Made by a program: the position numbers and the translations under genes. Below, piece by piece: positions 47,029-58,100 of a DNA stretch of 64,000 nucleotides. Each line of letters opens with the position of its first letter. Position 1 is the first letter of the stretch. Under the pieces are notes generated by a model. The model had not been told where the DNA came from, ran no database searches, and saw nothing but the letters and a program-made list of their open reading frames with translations. Origin of the DNA: Brachypterus glaber (lineage: Eukaryota > Arthropoda > Insecta > Coleoptera > Kateretidae); the NCBI GenBank assembly GCA_958510825.1, contig OY294049.1:36732774-36796773 (forward strand), written 5' to 3'.

Positions 47029-47807
47029 AAAGAATAGCGCTACTATTCTAAAGTATACTTAAGACTATAGTCGTAGAAAAAGATAATATCTTGTTTTTCT
47101 AAATCCAATTACCTACAGTAAACTATTTATTTTTGTTCTGCTGTTTACTACTCAAGCAGTGAAAATTATTTGCCTAGTCGATGAAAAAATAAATAGTGAA
47201 TGTAAGATTTCGAGGGAAAGTGAAAAGGGGATTTCCTTTAATAAAAAAAACATCTATTTTTACAAAGTTGATACTTAAGATGCCTGCATTTAATCAATAT
47301 TAGCTATAAATAAATTATTAACACAATATGTTGGGTTAAAAACTGCATTTATTTTATTACTTAATTTTTTACTCTATTTATTTCGTTAATCTGTGGCAAA
47401 TTCACATGGAACGGCTCCGTTAGATGTACATTGCAATCCAAAAGACACCCCCTCCTTAACTTTTGAAAGAGTTGAGATATCCACTTAAATAAGACAAGTT
47501 TTAGTATTTTTTGCATATATTTCATGTTTTTACCTTTTAAATTATGGGCAGGGAGGTAGGTATAAGGGGTATTTTTTGTGGCCTCCATCTTCATAAAAGA
47601 CATAGAAAGGGCATTTACAATTAATATTTTTTCAACCAACCTATTTCTAAATGACTCATAATGTGTTTTTATTTTTTTTGTATATTCTCCGACATGTGTT
47701 CTATTAATAATGTATATTTAATGTTTTTAATTATAGTAAATTATAGATATTTCCGATATAAAAAGCTACTCTATTCTATTTTCAAATAATACAGAGAGCT
47801 AAAATAT

Positions 47808-48180
47808 AAATAATAACACTAAGTTTTATGCACTAGCGACGTTTCGTCTTTAATCAAGACTTTATCAAGCTTAGGATACTGAAAACACTACATTTAACAT
47901 ACATTTTATTTAAATAAACAATTACGAACAATAAACAAAACTATAGAACCGTACACGTAGACAAATTTCACATTAACAGTTAATTTGAAATATGTCTACG
48001 TGTACGGTTCTATAGTTTTGTTTATTGTTCGTAATTGTTTATTTAAATAATATTTATGTTAAATGTAGTGTTTTAAGTATGCTAAGCTTGATAAAGTCTT
48101 AATTAAAGACGAAACATCGCTAGTGCATAAAACTTAGTGTTTTTATTTAAAGTCCTAGTCCCGATATTTGTTTATTAATA
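47808..48180. mobile_element. Penelope-type termini in inverted orientation
   Basis: Two copies of the terminus seen at 61780-62100 meet head to head: ATGCACTAGCGACGTTTCGT at left, ACGAAACATCGCTAGTGCAT at right, joined near 47990 by AGACAAATTTC / GAAATATGTCT. The right arm continues into GTCCTAGTCCCGATATTTGT, as at 61785. No coding sequence lies between. Confidence 0.8.
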
Positions 48181-48189
48181 TAAATAATA

Positions 48190-48935
48190 CAGGGTTATTT
48201 AGAAATAGGGTCATTAATTTTAAGGTTAAGGCTAAAAAATTTGGTCTTTATTTATTTACTTATTTTTTATTTATTTATTTATTTAAAACCCAGAAATTAT
48301 CTAAAAAATTTGGTCTTTATTTAATAACTCAGTAACCCTTTAGACACAGCAACGAGATTTTGAATGTAAACTAATTTTAATAAGTCCTATCTTCGTATAT
48401 TATCCTCATGCCCTTATTTTGACCAGGGGTGTGCGAAACTCCCCCGCCTTATCAGTTTTTATCCCAAACTTTTTTCTGTGTAACTTTTTTGTGATTTTAT
48501 TTTAGGAATATGATTCCTCAGGTCAAAATACATAAAAAAGGTACTCTTGTTTAAATAATGTAGGATTTACGAAAAAATTCATTTTAAGGTAAAATTTCAC
48601 GGTTCGAGGATGAAGAATTAAATACCAATAAGTTTAAAACCAAAATTTTATTGATGCAGGGCTATTCTATATCAAAAACTAAGAAAAAAAGTTTTCATAC
48701 ATGTGCATTTTTAGTAGACCCTTATGAATTATTTTTGGAAGTACCTGTATATGTATTTCTTTTTCTTAGTTTTTGATGTACATTCACATTGCATTATTAA
48801 AATTTTGGTTTTTAACATTTTAGTATTTATTTTTAAAATTTAATTTTTCTCGAAAACGGTTAATCTTACAGTATTACAACAAGAGTACTTTTTTTATGTA
48901 TTTTGACCTGAGGAATCATATTTCAACAATAATTA
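48190..48935. mobile_element. Foldback element, partial copy of the 40.5-kb type
   Basis: Shares GACCAGGGGTGTGCGAAACT, ATCAGTTTTTATCCCAAAC and CTCGAAAACGGTTAATCTTA with 40462-41642; the right arm is cut short. Confidence 0.7.
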
Positions 48936-49193
48936 TTTTTTTATAGTGGGATATCCCTTTTAATTGTTACATCAGACATGTCCTTCTTTGAGCAAAGTTT
49001 CTTTTTATTGCATAATTAAAGTGGCAGAATTATCACTCAGATAACGCTGTGACATCATTGTTAAGTAACAATTTGCTAACATTGTCAAGTTTTTAATTTT
49101 TTATCATGTTTACTCTTTGTCAAATAATTTTGGGCTTTATTGCTTTAATCAAGAAGCGAAAATTAAAAACCTATATTTATTAATTGGACTTAC

Positions 49194-49270
49194 CCCATCA
49201 GGATTATGCCGGTAGGGAGGACCTGTTCCACAAAACTCTACCAGGACGTCCTGGAGTTTCTTTGTTGAAT
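49194..49270 (-). CDS. DGK exon 2 (RVH domain)
   Basis: Residues 22-47. The split Tyr codon begins YSTKKLQDVLVEF, equivalent to YSTKKVSDVLKLF of vertebrate DGK alpha, and the exon ends TGPPYRHNPDG. 77 bp, acceptor TTCTAG, donor gtaagt; joins exon 3 in phase 0 to give NPDG-DIDYEG. It is too short for a simple ORF scan. Confidence 0.93.
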
Positions 49271-49941
49271 CTAGAATAAAAACAGGCTATTTTGTAGAAA
49301 AAAAAATATATACAATATATATATATATACAATATGTATTTTCTTCAGCGAAAAATTGGGCCGAAAAATAATATCAAGACAAAGTTTACTTTTGAGCTGA
49401 AGAAACAGAAGTTTTTTACTACAATTCAGCTTAATCTGACCTTTTGCAATCAGATGGAGCGAAAATGAACAAAAATTAGCAATATTCCGAAAACAATCCG
49501 AAAAAACAATTTTTCGGTAGAATTAATTAGTAAACTAGTGCTTACAGGGTATTAAATTTAAAGAGTAAGACGAGGGGTTTATTTATTGAAAAAAAAGTGT
49601 ACAAGGATTGTGAGAATCGAAGGATTGTGGAAGTAGGTCAAAAAGATTGTGAAAGATTGTAAAAAATTTTAATGAAGATTTCTGAAGATTTTGGGAAGAT
49701 TTCAGATGATTGTGGAGGATTCTGGAGGATTGTAGATGATTGTGGAGGAAGGAATTGTCAAGGATTCTAGAAGATTGTTGAAAAAGTACAAGGATTGTCC
49801 CATAAATAAACCCCTTGGTGTAAGACATCTAGACATATATTTTATTTTTATTTGTGATCTCCACTTGTGAATGTCGGTGAAATTAACCGAGATATCAGAT
49901 GAAGGGTACACTGTAACAAGGAATGATGTGAATTTACTATA

Positions 49942-50879
49942 CACTAGGTGAGACGTTTCGGACCCATGTAGTGTATGGTAAATTTTTTCGTGCGATGTAA
50001 ATATTGTGTAATATTTTATTATATCTAATGTGATATTGTAAAATTACAATATTTTTGATAAAAAGTTACATTATTCATATGGTAATTTTGCAATTTGTAT
50101 AAAATATTACATAATTAACTTTAAAAAATTGTATGAATTAATTTTTATTGAAAAAATCAATGTCGTCACAGAATGTGAGAACAAAGATGCCAATAACCAG
50201 TACCTCCTCTCTTCTCAAGCAAACATTAACACGTCTGAGCATGCTAATAAAAAGCCATTAACAGGCTTCCTCCGATGTTCCATTCTTGAGCAGCAACAAT
50301 TAGCTCCTAAAGGGTAAACGGGGGGTTATCTCTATTCAAAATGGCCTTTTCTAGCAAATCCGATACGATCTCACAAGGATTCATGTCAGGTGAGTTTGAT
50401 GGCCGGTTCATTCTTTCAACATTTCCTTGCTTTAGCAAATTGGTAACACTTTTTGTGCTGTGGGGAGTGGCTTTATCGTCCATAAAAATTAAATTTCGTT
50501 TAGCAATGGAAGAATAATGGTTCAACCATTATGGTTGAATATTGTTTTGGGCGTAAATTGTTTGCTTAAGAACAGGGGAGGACATACTGGTTATTGACAT
50601 ATTTGTTCCTCACATTTTGTGATGACTTTGATTTTTTCCAATAAAAATTAATTGATACAATTTTTTTAATTTAATTCCCGGCCGTGTATTCATTTTATGA
50701 AAATAACCTTACATGTGATAAAGAATTTCAATAAAATATAGAACTGAGTCCATATATTTGTTAGAATAACTTTAGTTTGCGTTTCAAATTAATTCGGGGG
50801 CCAAGAATTTTGGCGAATATTTCCTCGGCACGAGAAAATTTACCATACACTGAATAAGTCCGAAACGTCTCACCGAGTG
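49942..50879 (-). mobile_element. Degenerate Tc1-type element
   Basis: TIRs of about 50 bp (CACTAGGTGAGACGTTTCGG and its complement ending AACGTCTCACCGAGTG) are flanked by TA on both sides. Inner segments 50140-50235 and 50563-50650 are also inverted copies of each other, so the arms may be about 300 bp. A transposase remnant lies inside. Confidence 0.85.
50307..50525 (-). pseudogene. Tc1 (DD34E) transposase C-terminal remnant
   Basis: LIFMDDKATPHSTKSV holds the second catalytic Asp, and PSNSPDMNPCEIVSDLLE holds the final Glu; exactly 34 residues lie between them, the Tc1 spacing. The N-terminal DNA-binding region and first Asp are not recoverable, and upstream sequence on this strand has stops. 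No activity is expected. Confidence 0.8.
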
Positions 50880-50881
50880 TA

Positions 50882-50907
50882 TTATTATTATTATTATTAT
50901 TATTATA
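50882..50907. repeat. (ATT)n microsatellite
   Basis: About nine units directly beside the Tc1 relic. Confidence 0.9.
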
Positions 50908-51026
50908 AAAAAAAGAGTTGAGGTTAAAAACCTATTTAACTCAAGTTAAAAAAAAAAGTATTGTAAGTTTACATCAATCCTTGTTACAGTGTAGGGTTCC
51001 TGATGTCTTTAAATTTATAGACTTAC

Positions 51027-51190
51027 ACGCGGCCAGATCCTGTAACTGCTGAAACTCCTGCGGGGATAGTTTTTCCCACTGCAATGCCATCTTGATTATC
51101 TGCCAGGAAAGGAGTCCCTTAAAACTCCCTCCTCTCGATGGCCCAACTAACTTGCTCCACTGGTCATCAGAATGGCTTGAAAATAAAAAC
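51027..51190 (-). CDS. DGK exon 1 (first coding exon seen)
   Basis: From the ATG at 51090 it codes MALQWEKLSPQEFQQLQDLA, equivalent to the start of type I DGK RVH domains (ISPSDFAQLQKYMEYS in DGK alpha). The context AAGATGG is a good start site. The exon itself begins at 51190 after a pyrimidine-rich acceptor ending TTCCAG, and the 33 codons before the ATG are open (SDDQWSKLVGPSRGG and on). So an upstream exon exists, non-coding or adding an alternative N-terminus. Donor gtaagt, leaves in phase 1. Confidence 0.9.
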
Positions 51191-51445
51191 CTGGAACAAA
51201 CAAAAACGAGATTGAAACTAAACACACGGAGAAAAATATAAATTTCGCGCAAAACCTATTTAAGTTGATGCTCCTTTTATGTTCTTGTTTTATGATTGGC
51301 AGAATAAATTTAATTCTTTATGTAATCTTGTTTCAAATTCATTGTCAGTCCAAATATTATTTTAATAAAAAAAAAGAATCTATATAATTTTTAAAAAGCA
51401 AGTAGGAAGAACAAGAAAAGTCCTAAAAAAGAAAACTAAAGCATC

Positions 51446-52343
51446 CCCTGGTAGAAATTTAACGTTAGAATAACGTTTTTTATAATGTTGGAAAACTGTA
51501 TACAAGTAAGTTATAAAATTTGTACAAATGTCCCGCTTTTTAACGTTAGAATCCAATGCTAGTTACAAACGTTAATCTAACGTTAGATTTTTAAGTTAGA
51601 AATACGTTATAAGTACGTTTAATTTCTAACTTTCGGAGGGGGTGTGGCCAACTAGGAAATTTCTACCTGCATCATAAAATGTGCGGCTGGAGACAAATTC
51701 ATATAAATAAATCTTAATATATTTTAGTAATCATAATATTTTTAAACATAATTTTGTTACATTTATTTATAAAATAGCCATCTTTTTAGGTGGCCCTAAA
51801 TATTTTTCGTGTAATATGCTGTTATACTTCGATAAATACGTTTACCTCTCAGAAAAACTTTATATTTAGTTAGTCAATATTTATTTATACATTCAGAATC
51901 TTAATATATTGTTTCAATTCCAGTACAGCGTTACCAGACTTACTATAAATTTGACTTTTGGGGGATATTTTTTTAAACTTATTATAGAAATAATAAATAA
52001 TTATCAAACCTAGGCACATAGCTGTCTGAAATGAGTGTTTTCTACTATAGCTTACGTATTAATAATGTAAATTTAAAAAATATTTAAAGTTAGAATAAGG
52101 TTAGAAAAAGGTTAGAATTTAGTTGGGAAACTAACTGTAGATTTATGTATTTTATAACGTTTTTGTCAAACGTTAGTTTTTAAGGTTAGGTTTATATATT
52201 TTATAACGTTTTTGTTAAACGTTAGTTTTTAAGGTTAGATTTATATATTTTACAACGTTTTTGTATAACGTTTGAGACTAAACAAAAAAATGTCACTAAT
52301 CTAATGTTATGTTAAATTAGATTTATGTACTTTTCTACCAGGG
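51446..52343. mobile_element. TIR element CCCTGGTAGAAA with AACGTT array
   Basis: Starts CCCTGGTAGAAATTT and ends TTTTCTACCAGGG. The interior repeats the palindromic word AACGTT, and near the right end three direct units of about 60 bp share TTATAACGTTTTTGTTAAAC and TTTTTAAGGTTAG. Confidence 0.75.
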
Positions 52344-53114
52344 TATTATTCTCGGAATATGCAATATCAGGGGGTTTTTAATATTGCTGATTACAAGTCT
52401 GATATCAAAATTAATTTTTACAAAATAGCGGGTCCAATATTGGGGACACTATTATCAAAATGTTGAGATATTTGAGTAAAATTGTCACATCAGGACAATT
52501 CCGCCACTGTGTGCCCCTAGCAATGCATTGGCGGTAGTAAATGGGTACCTAATTAAGCATTTATGTACTATCTCTCCATTAACGGAGATGATAATGGTGG
52601 CTAATTCAATTAAAATGACAAATTACCATGTCAGAATACACCCTGTAGACACCAATCGATGGTTCAAATATATTCACGAGCAGATATAACATGATACCGT
52701 AAATGAGGTAGAACACTCACATTTAATATGCTTAACCAAACCCTGTTAATTAACAATTCTAGTAAACTTGATCCTAATCTATATACAGGGTGTCCTAAAA
52801 TTTATTATACACTCAATAGTTTACAGTTAAAAAGATTTCATACATTTTAAATTGAAGTAAGTTTAATACACGATCGATTTTTTCCTGGAGTGAGATAAAA
52901 AAGTGTGTTACATCGTTGAGTTCATAAAAGCGAATACTTTCATAATCAAAACAGACAAAGACGCAACTAGCTTAAGTCCGCTTAAGTCCGGGGGGCTACG
53001 GACCCCCATGTAGCTAAAATAATAAAATTAATAACAAACTAAAACCGCCGGGAGGGGCTAATTTTAATCTGGAGGGGGGGCTTAGTCTACCTGGTTGCGC
53101 CGATGAAAATAGAT

Positions 53115-53876
53115 ACATGTGTATACACATGAGGACTTGCAGCTCTTGGAAAATATTATAAATAATGATCTCAAATTATACTTTCAGTGGCTGTGTCATA
53201 ATAAACTCAGTATTAATTTAAATAAAACAGTATATATGGTTATAAATCAACGTTTCAAAGCAAATACCAATCTTACATTAAAACTGAATGATTTAAAATT
53301 AAAACAAGTTAGCGAGCACAAATATCTTGGACTGATCATTGATGAAAATCTCAAGTTTGACAAACATATTGCTTCTGTCAAAAACAAAATCATACCTTTA
53401 ACAGCTGCACTTAGAAGGTGCGCTTCGTATATTAGCGACAAGGCGAAGAAAATGCTATATCACAGTCTAATAGCATCTCATATACAGTATCTCATCACAT
53501 GCTGGGCAAACACGTCAGAAGTACACCTTGACAAAATACAAGTTTGTCAAAACAAGGCAATAAAAGCTTTATTTGGTTTTCACTTTCTAACACCAACTGA
53601 TGAAATCTTTGCAGAAACTGGGTTTTTAAACACTATTAGACTACGTGATTATGAACTAACGAAACTCATATTTGAGCTTCAAAATATTATGTTGGTTGGT
53701 TTTATATTATTTTAATTAGTTTTATATTATGTTATATTTTTTTTTGTGTAAATTTTAAATTTATTTGTTTATCTATCTATATTATAATATTTGTGATATT
53801 TTAAAGTATTTAGCTAGGCCTAGTTACCAGTTTTGTACTGCATTTTAGGTCAGAAATAAATTATTAAAAAAAAAAG
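53115..53876 (+). mobile_element. 5'-truncated LINE with poly(A) tail
   Basis: The coding part is followed by about 150 nt of untranslated sequence, AATAAATTATT, and a run of ten A's ending at 53876. It is cut at its 5' side, as is usual for LINE copies. Confidence 0.8.
53119..53715 (+). pseudogene. LINE reverse transcriptase, C-terminal part
   Basis: 198 residues without a stop. WLCHNKLSINLNKTVYMV, HKYLGLIIDENLKFDKHI and LYHSLIASHIQYLITCWAN are the late palm/thumb region of Jockey/CR1-group non-LTR reverse transcriptases (after the YADD box, which is missing). The initial Met is probably not a real start. Truncation means it cannot retrotranspose. It lies antisense to the DGK gene and upstream of it. 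Confidence 0.85.
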
Positions 53877-53910
53877 ATTATTTATTAAACCTATTAATAT
53901 TACCTACATA

Positions 53911-54842
53911 CACAGAAAAAAAGGATATCTTGAATCAAAGCAAAACGATCTTGAACCAAGGCCGCCATGGCTTTCGATATGTTCAACGCCATGACTGTCT
54001 TGGATCAAGTCCGCCGTGATCTTGGCATTTGAGGTCCTAGATTTAAGGACATTTCCTTAAATCAAAGCCACAAACCATTTATTTAAGATCATATTATCTT
54101 AAACCAAGACTTGGTGTAAGATAAAGACCCCACAGTCAGGTTCCAGGGTTAATAGAATGGTAAATATTTTGAAAAAATTTCCCACACATGTATAATATTA
54201 TTTCGCACGCCTATGAAATATGATATTTTCTTACTCTGTTAATCGTGTGAAATTTGGTTTCATAGGTGGTCGTAGGAAAAAGCACTTGTTTTTGAAGAAA
54301 AACTTGTTGCAACGCAAAATGATGCTTATAGGTATAAATTATTTAAAGCTACTTACCCGTGAATTTTTTAAGTAAATTTGAAAATCCCCATCGTTTGAGG
54401 GTAACAGATACAAATTCGTCCATTTTAAAGCAGATAAAAACAATTATACACCTTTAAAGACAACTGACGGCAAAAAAAAACAAACCTAACTTCTCTCCCG
54501 CGCATCTTGAACTACTGCGCAAATTGTCTGCCAGCCAACAATAACAACGGGCGAGTCTACTGTGGAGTGAGGCCGGCAAACTCTTTACCGTAAGACAACA
54601 GGGGCTTTGAGTCAAGATAATAACTCTTGATTCTCTGTTACTATTTTAAATGTCATGCATTTAAGGAAAAAATCCTTGACACAAGGATTTTTCTACCAAG
54701 AGAATAATTAAAGGAAACCAAAGTCACAGATAATCTTAAACCGAGGATACATGATCTTAAAAGAAGATTATTACCTCGATTTAAGATAATATAAATCCAA
54801 GACAATTTATTATCTTCTGCCAAGATAACCTTTTTTTCTGTG
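53911..54842. mobile_element. TIR element CACAGAAAAAAAGG carrying an exon-like segment
   Basis: CACAGAAAAAAAGGATATCT at left pairs with AAGATAACCTTTTTTTCTGTG at right, flanked by TA on both sides. Both outer thirds carry ATCTTGAACCAAG-like repeats. The middle is GC-richer (54480-54600) and contains the exon at 54357-54423. Confidence 0.75.
54357..54423 (-). other. SAM-like first exon inside a TIR element
   Basis: ATG opens MDEFVSVTLKRWGFSNLLKKFT, ending at a strong donor G/gtaagt. The pattern (acidic start, V..TL..WGF..LL..F) resembles the first helices of SAM domains in repeated insect proteins. If spliced to DGK exon 1 it would hit a stop after 14 codons, so it is not a DGK N-terminus. It may be the element's own first exon or a captured one. 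Confidence 0.4.
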
Positions 54843-55433
54843 TAGTTAATACTGCGATATCGCATAATGCAAAAAATAATGAATGAATATTATTTCATTA
54901 TTGCTAGATAAATATTATTGATATCATAACTACCAACTATAAAATGCAAATATTTATCTAAATTGGTTTAGATATGGATAATATGGGTCATTTTCAACTG
55001 TTATACCCCTTATAAATACCAAACATATACCAAAAAATTAGTTGGGTTATTAACGTGTCCAAAATTTCAAGTTGATCATAAACAGTTTAAAACTTAAGGG
55101 GGGGGGGCAGGCTATAGACACGCACTGTATATACTATTCCTTCTTATACTTATAAAATATCTATGCGTAGGCACATAATATGTGCCTGTACATGCCTATG
55201 TATATTGTGAATTCAATTTTCCAATACCTCTATAAATAATGTGTTTTAAATATAGAAATGTCAATATATTTTTCCCGACTTGAAATATTTATATATAGAT
55301 TTATTTTAGGATGTAATAAACTTATTATTATTGAATTGTCTGTGTATGATTGATTGACTTGTAACGAAGCGTCGCGACGGCCATGCTTGTTATCGATACG
55401 CAAATAAAAAATGTAACAATGCGGAATTTCATA

Positions 55434-55567
55434 ACAAAAAAACAGCTTTTGATTCGCCAACGTTTTAGCTTTTTTATTTTTCTTTATTAGAAATGTATAT
55501 CGTTGCATTTCTAATAAAGAAAAATAAAAAAGCTAAAACGTTGGCGAATCAAAAGCTGTTTTTTTTT
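55434..55567. repeat. Near-perfect 134-bp hairpin
   Basis: Arms of about 60 bp are identical (GATTCGCCAACGTTTTAGCT pairs with AGCTAAAACGTTGGCGAATC) around a 10-bp loop TATATCGTTG. The perfect arms suggest recent origin. Confidence 0.9.
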
Positions 55568-57404
55568 TAATTTAATCTGATCCGTATCTTTGACTTTCAA
55601 ACGCACATACAAACATACGTACTTTTTTTTTTCGTTTTTCGCTCAATAATAACAATTATATCTATATTTTGGCACGAGTCAAAAGTAAAACTTAATAGAT
55701 ACCTATGTTTTTCCGGGAAAAAAGACTGATATAAAAATTTTAATTAAGTTTTTAAGAAAAGATATTCAAGTTTCAAATACCGGAAGTCATATTTTAAATA
55801 GATCAAAGCCTTGTGGAGTTTACAGCATGATTGTTTTTGTTTATGGCCAGATTTCTTTTGTGTCTGGTTGTATAGCTATATATTTTATATCTCATTAAAA
55901 ATTTTACCTTTTATTTTCATAAGAACAGTCGTTTTTTTTTACGATATAGAAAATCTTTTTCCCACGACCTTACCAAAAGAGGCAGCTTTTCCATGTGCCA
56001 GTTGAAAATATAAAGGACAATTCTGGCTTTAGGGCTAGAAGTCCTAGCCTAGAACCTTAAGGTTTATAATTATGAGAAATGGTCCTGTGCAGAGGACATT
56101 TAAAATCCTTCGAGTCGATCCTATGACTAGTTTTTTATTTGCTACGGCCATTTAAAGTAAAAATTGCAATAATTTCATGTTTAATATTTTTCAAGATTAA
56201 TTGGTAGAAAGAGGAGATAGGGGGTAAAAACCTGGTTTAAGGTAAAGGTTTTAAATTAAGCACCGTTATTCCTTAAGCCAATATTCCATATTTAATGCTA
56301 AAATGATCAAAAGTTATAAAAAGTTTGGCCGGTTTACTATTTTTTCTTATACGATACCCTGGCAACAGTATTATAACTAGGGCCGGACACAGCCAGCCCG
56401 GGCCCCGGTGCAACTTTTTACCCGGGCCCCCCATTTTTCCAAAACATAATTGTCCCATGCAGGGCCGCAGCTAAGGCACTTGAACGCTGGGGGCTTAAGT
56501 TTAAGTTTTTACAAATTATGTTAATTTCTGACTTTTTTTTATTCCATATTTTAAACTTAAGTTTTACAATCTTAACTAATAAAATAAAAAAGTCTTTTAC
56601 AATTTTTACAATTTTGATGGTACATTTTAATTTTAAAACAGTATTTTAAATTTTATAAAAATGGAACCGCAGGCAAATTCTTTTATAAATTTTACACTTA
56701 AGTTTTACAAGCTTGAATTAAAAAAAAAACGCAAATCAGACCTAGCGCTGCAGGCGAAAATTTTAACAAATTTGATAGTTATATTAATTTTAAAACACTA
56801 TTATTAATATTAGCAAAAAAAAAACTTTTTTTTTAATTTTTGAGTTAGATTTCTACGTTAATTAAAAAAAAAACATTAAATCGTTTTATTTTTTTTGCTA
56901 ATATATCTTTTCGCTGAACCACTCACATTTTCTCAGTGTATTCGGTTTAATATTGTCTTGTTTTTCATCTCTAGTTTACCACGGTCGAGCGCGCTCAATA
57001 AATTTCAAATAGTGTTCGCAGACACATGAGCATAAAAATGTGACAAATATGTGATGAATACAATCATATATCACCCTTAACGAGGATCGTCCGTCCAACC
57101 CTATTTTGATACGTTCTGTGTTTACAGCGGAACAACAAAACTATCGGTTTAGGGGAAAGGAGGCGAATTCCGGCCTCCAGGGTAACGATGGCCATTTCAG
57201 TTTTATATAATTTTTTCCCTTGTAACTAGTTTGCGTTAATAGTCCATTGTGTAAAATAGTATCGACGCCAAATACTACTATTTAAAACTATACATAGAAC
57301 TAAATGAAGAAAAAAAACATTTTCCCAGATTTCTAACTTTTAAGGTTTGTTTTCTTTTTTCTTTGTTAGGTATATTTTTTTGTAAAGTTACTAAAGGGGA
57401 AATA
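55568..57404. other. Intergenic or upstream sequence, little recognised
   Basis: A GC-rich patch at 56370-56465 (GCCCGGGCCCCGGTGCAACT, CCCGGGCCCCCCATTTTT) looks like part of a degenerate dispersed repeat. Otherwise nothing is supported. Confidence 0.4.
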
Positions 57405-58100
57405 TTTTTTTCTACGATTGAATAGAAAAGTTAATATTTCTACAAAAACAAATGAAGTTTTCAGATCTTAAAATAACCTATTTCTTGGCATTTACTTTTC
57501 TGCTCGTTACCATGGCAGGAAGCGCAGAATTGAATTTTGCTCGCTATAATGTAGAAAACCGGCATGTCAATCGTAAAAGACCTGTCAAGTATATGCTACG
57601 AGATGTTGTCAACGAACTTATAACTCTTCTCTCTAGAATAGGCATTTCATTCGTTAAAACTGACAAAAACGTCGGCAACATAAACATTCATCTGTCTTAC
57701 TTACACATCTTTGTTCTAACAGAGACAACAATACCAGTTATTGGTAATTGTTATTGTTCAGGCCTGAATATACCTACTATTTGTTTACAAACAAACCGAG
57801 ATGTTGGCGATACTTTATTTTAACGGTATGCGTATTCTAGAAAGAAGTTATTAGTTCGTTGGATGTTGTGCTCTGCCATTTTTTTAATATAAAATTTTTA
57901 TTTATTTAGAATCAAATCTCAATTTCGTGTGCTAAATATTTGTGTGCTAAATATATGTTGTTATGAAGGGATTTTGGAGAGTGACAGTGATGAGGGTTTT
58001 ACTTCAAAACCACCGGTTTAAATGCTGCGACCTTGTAAGGTTATAAATTGACTGCCTGAAATATATTTATTTAGGTATTTATTTTAGATCGTAAAAAAAA
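57405..58100 (+). mobile_element. MITE family A, copy with nested MITE B
   Basis: Starts TTTTTTCTACGATTGAATAG, ends TTTAGATCGTAAAAAAAA; matches 23634-24080 outside the nested element. The 123-codon frame at 57452-57823 crosses both elements and is an artefact. Confidence 0.75.
57610..57861 (-). mobile_element. hAT-like MITE (family B, copy 2), nested
   Basis: CAACGAACTTATAACTC to AGTTATTAGTTCGTTG, with an exact 8-bp duplication GATGTTGT at 57602-57609 and 57862-57869. Confidence 0.85.

Larger units (their letters stand above)
49905..50995. mobile_element. TIR element TACACTGTAACAAGG containing a Tc1 relic
   Basis: Left TACACTGTAACAAGGAATGA pairs with right TCAATCCTTGTTACAGTGTA, continuing for about 34 bp. 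Nearly all of its interior is the Tc1 element 49942-50879 plus an (ATT)n run. Its right end lies about 31 nt from the DGK exon 1 donor. Confidence 0.7.
1..51190 (-). other. Gene span: type I diacylglycerol kinase, 3' part outside window
   Basis: Thirteen exons join in frame on the minus strand: 51190-51027, 49270-49194, 25436-25247, 13626-13456, 10335-10174, 7304-7182, 5153-5029, 3893-3656, 2535-2336, 2059-1901, 1416-1131, 1013-748 and 667-512. Every junction is AG/GT and every phase fits. From the ATG at 51090 this gives 739 residues in the order RVH domain, linker, EF-hands (about 268-279 and 314-325), C1a (352-401), C1b (418-466), catalytic domain with GGDGTVGW at 586-593, and start of the accessory domain. 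Type I DGKs phosphorylate diacylglycerol to phosphatidic acid and are calcium-regulated through the EF-hands. About 180 C-terminal residues are expected beyond position 1. Mammalian type I DGKs are about 735-800 residues in total, so this protein is longer, because of the linker coded by exons 4 and 5. Confidence 0.95.

Noticed and set aside
54357..54423. Upstream coding exon of DGK
   Set aside because: Splicing to the acceptor at 51190 would give a stop after 14 codons, and the segment lies inside a TIR element.
57452..57823. 123-codon frame beginning with a signal-peptide-like stretch
   Set aside because: It runs across MITE A into nested MITE B, so it is a product of two non-coding elements.
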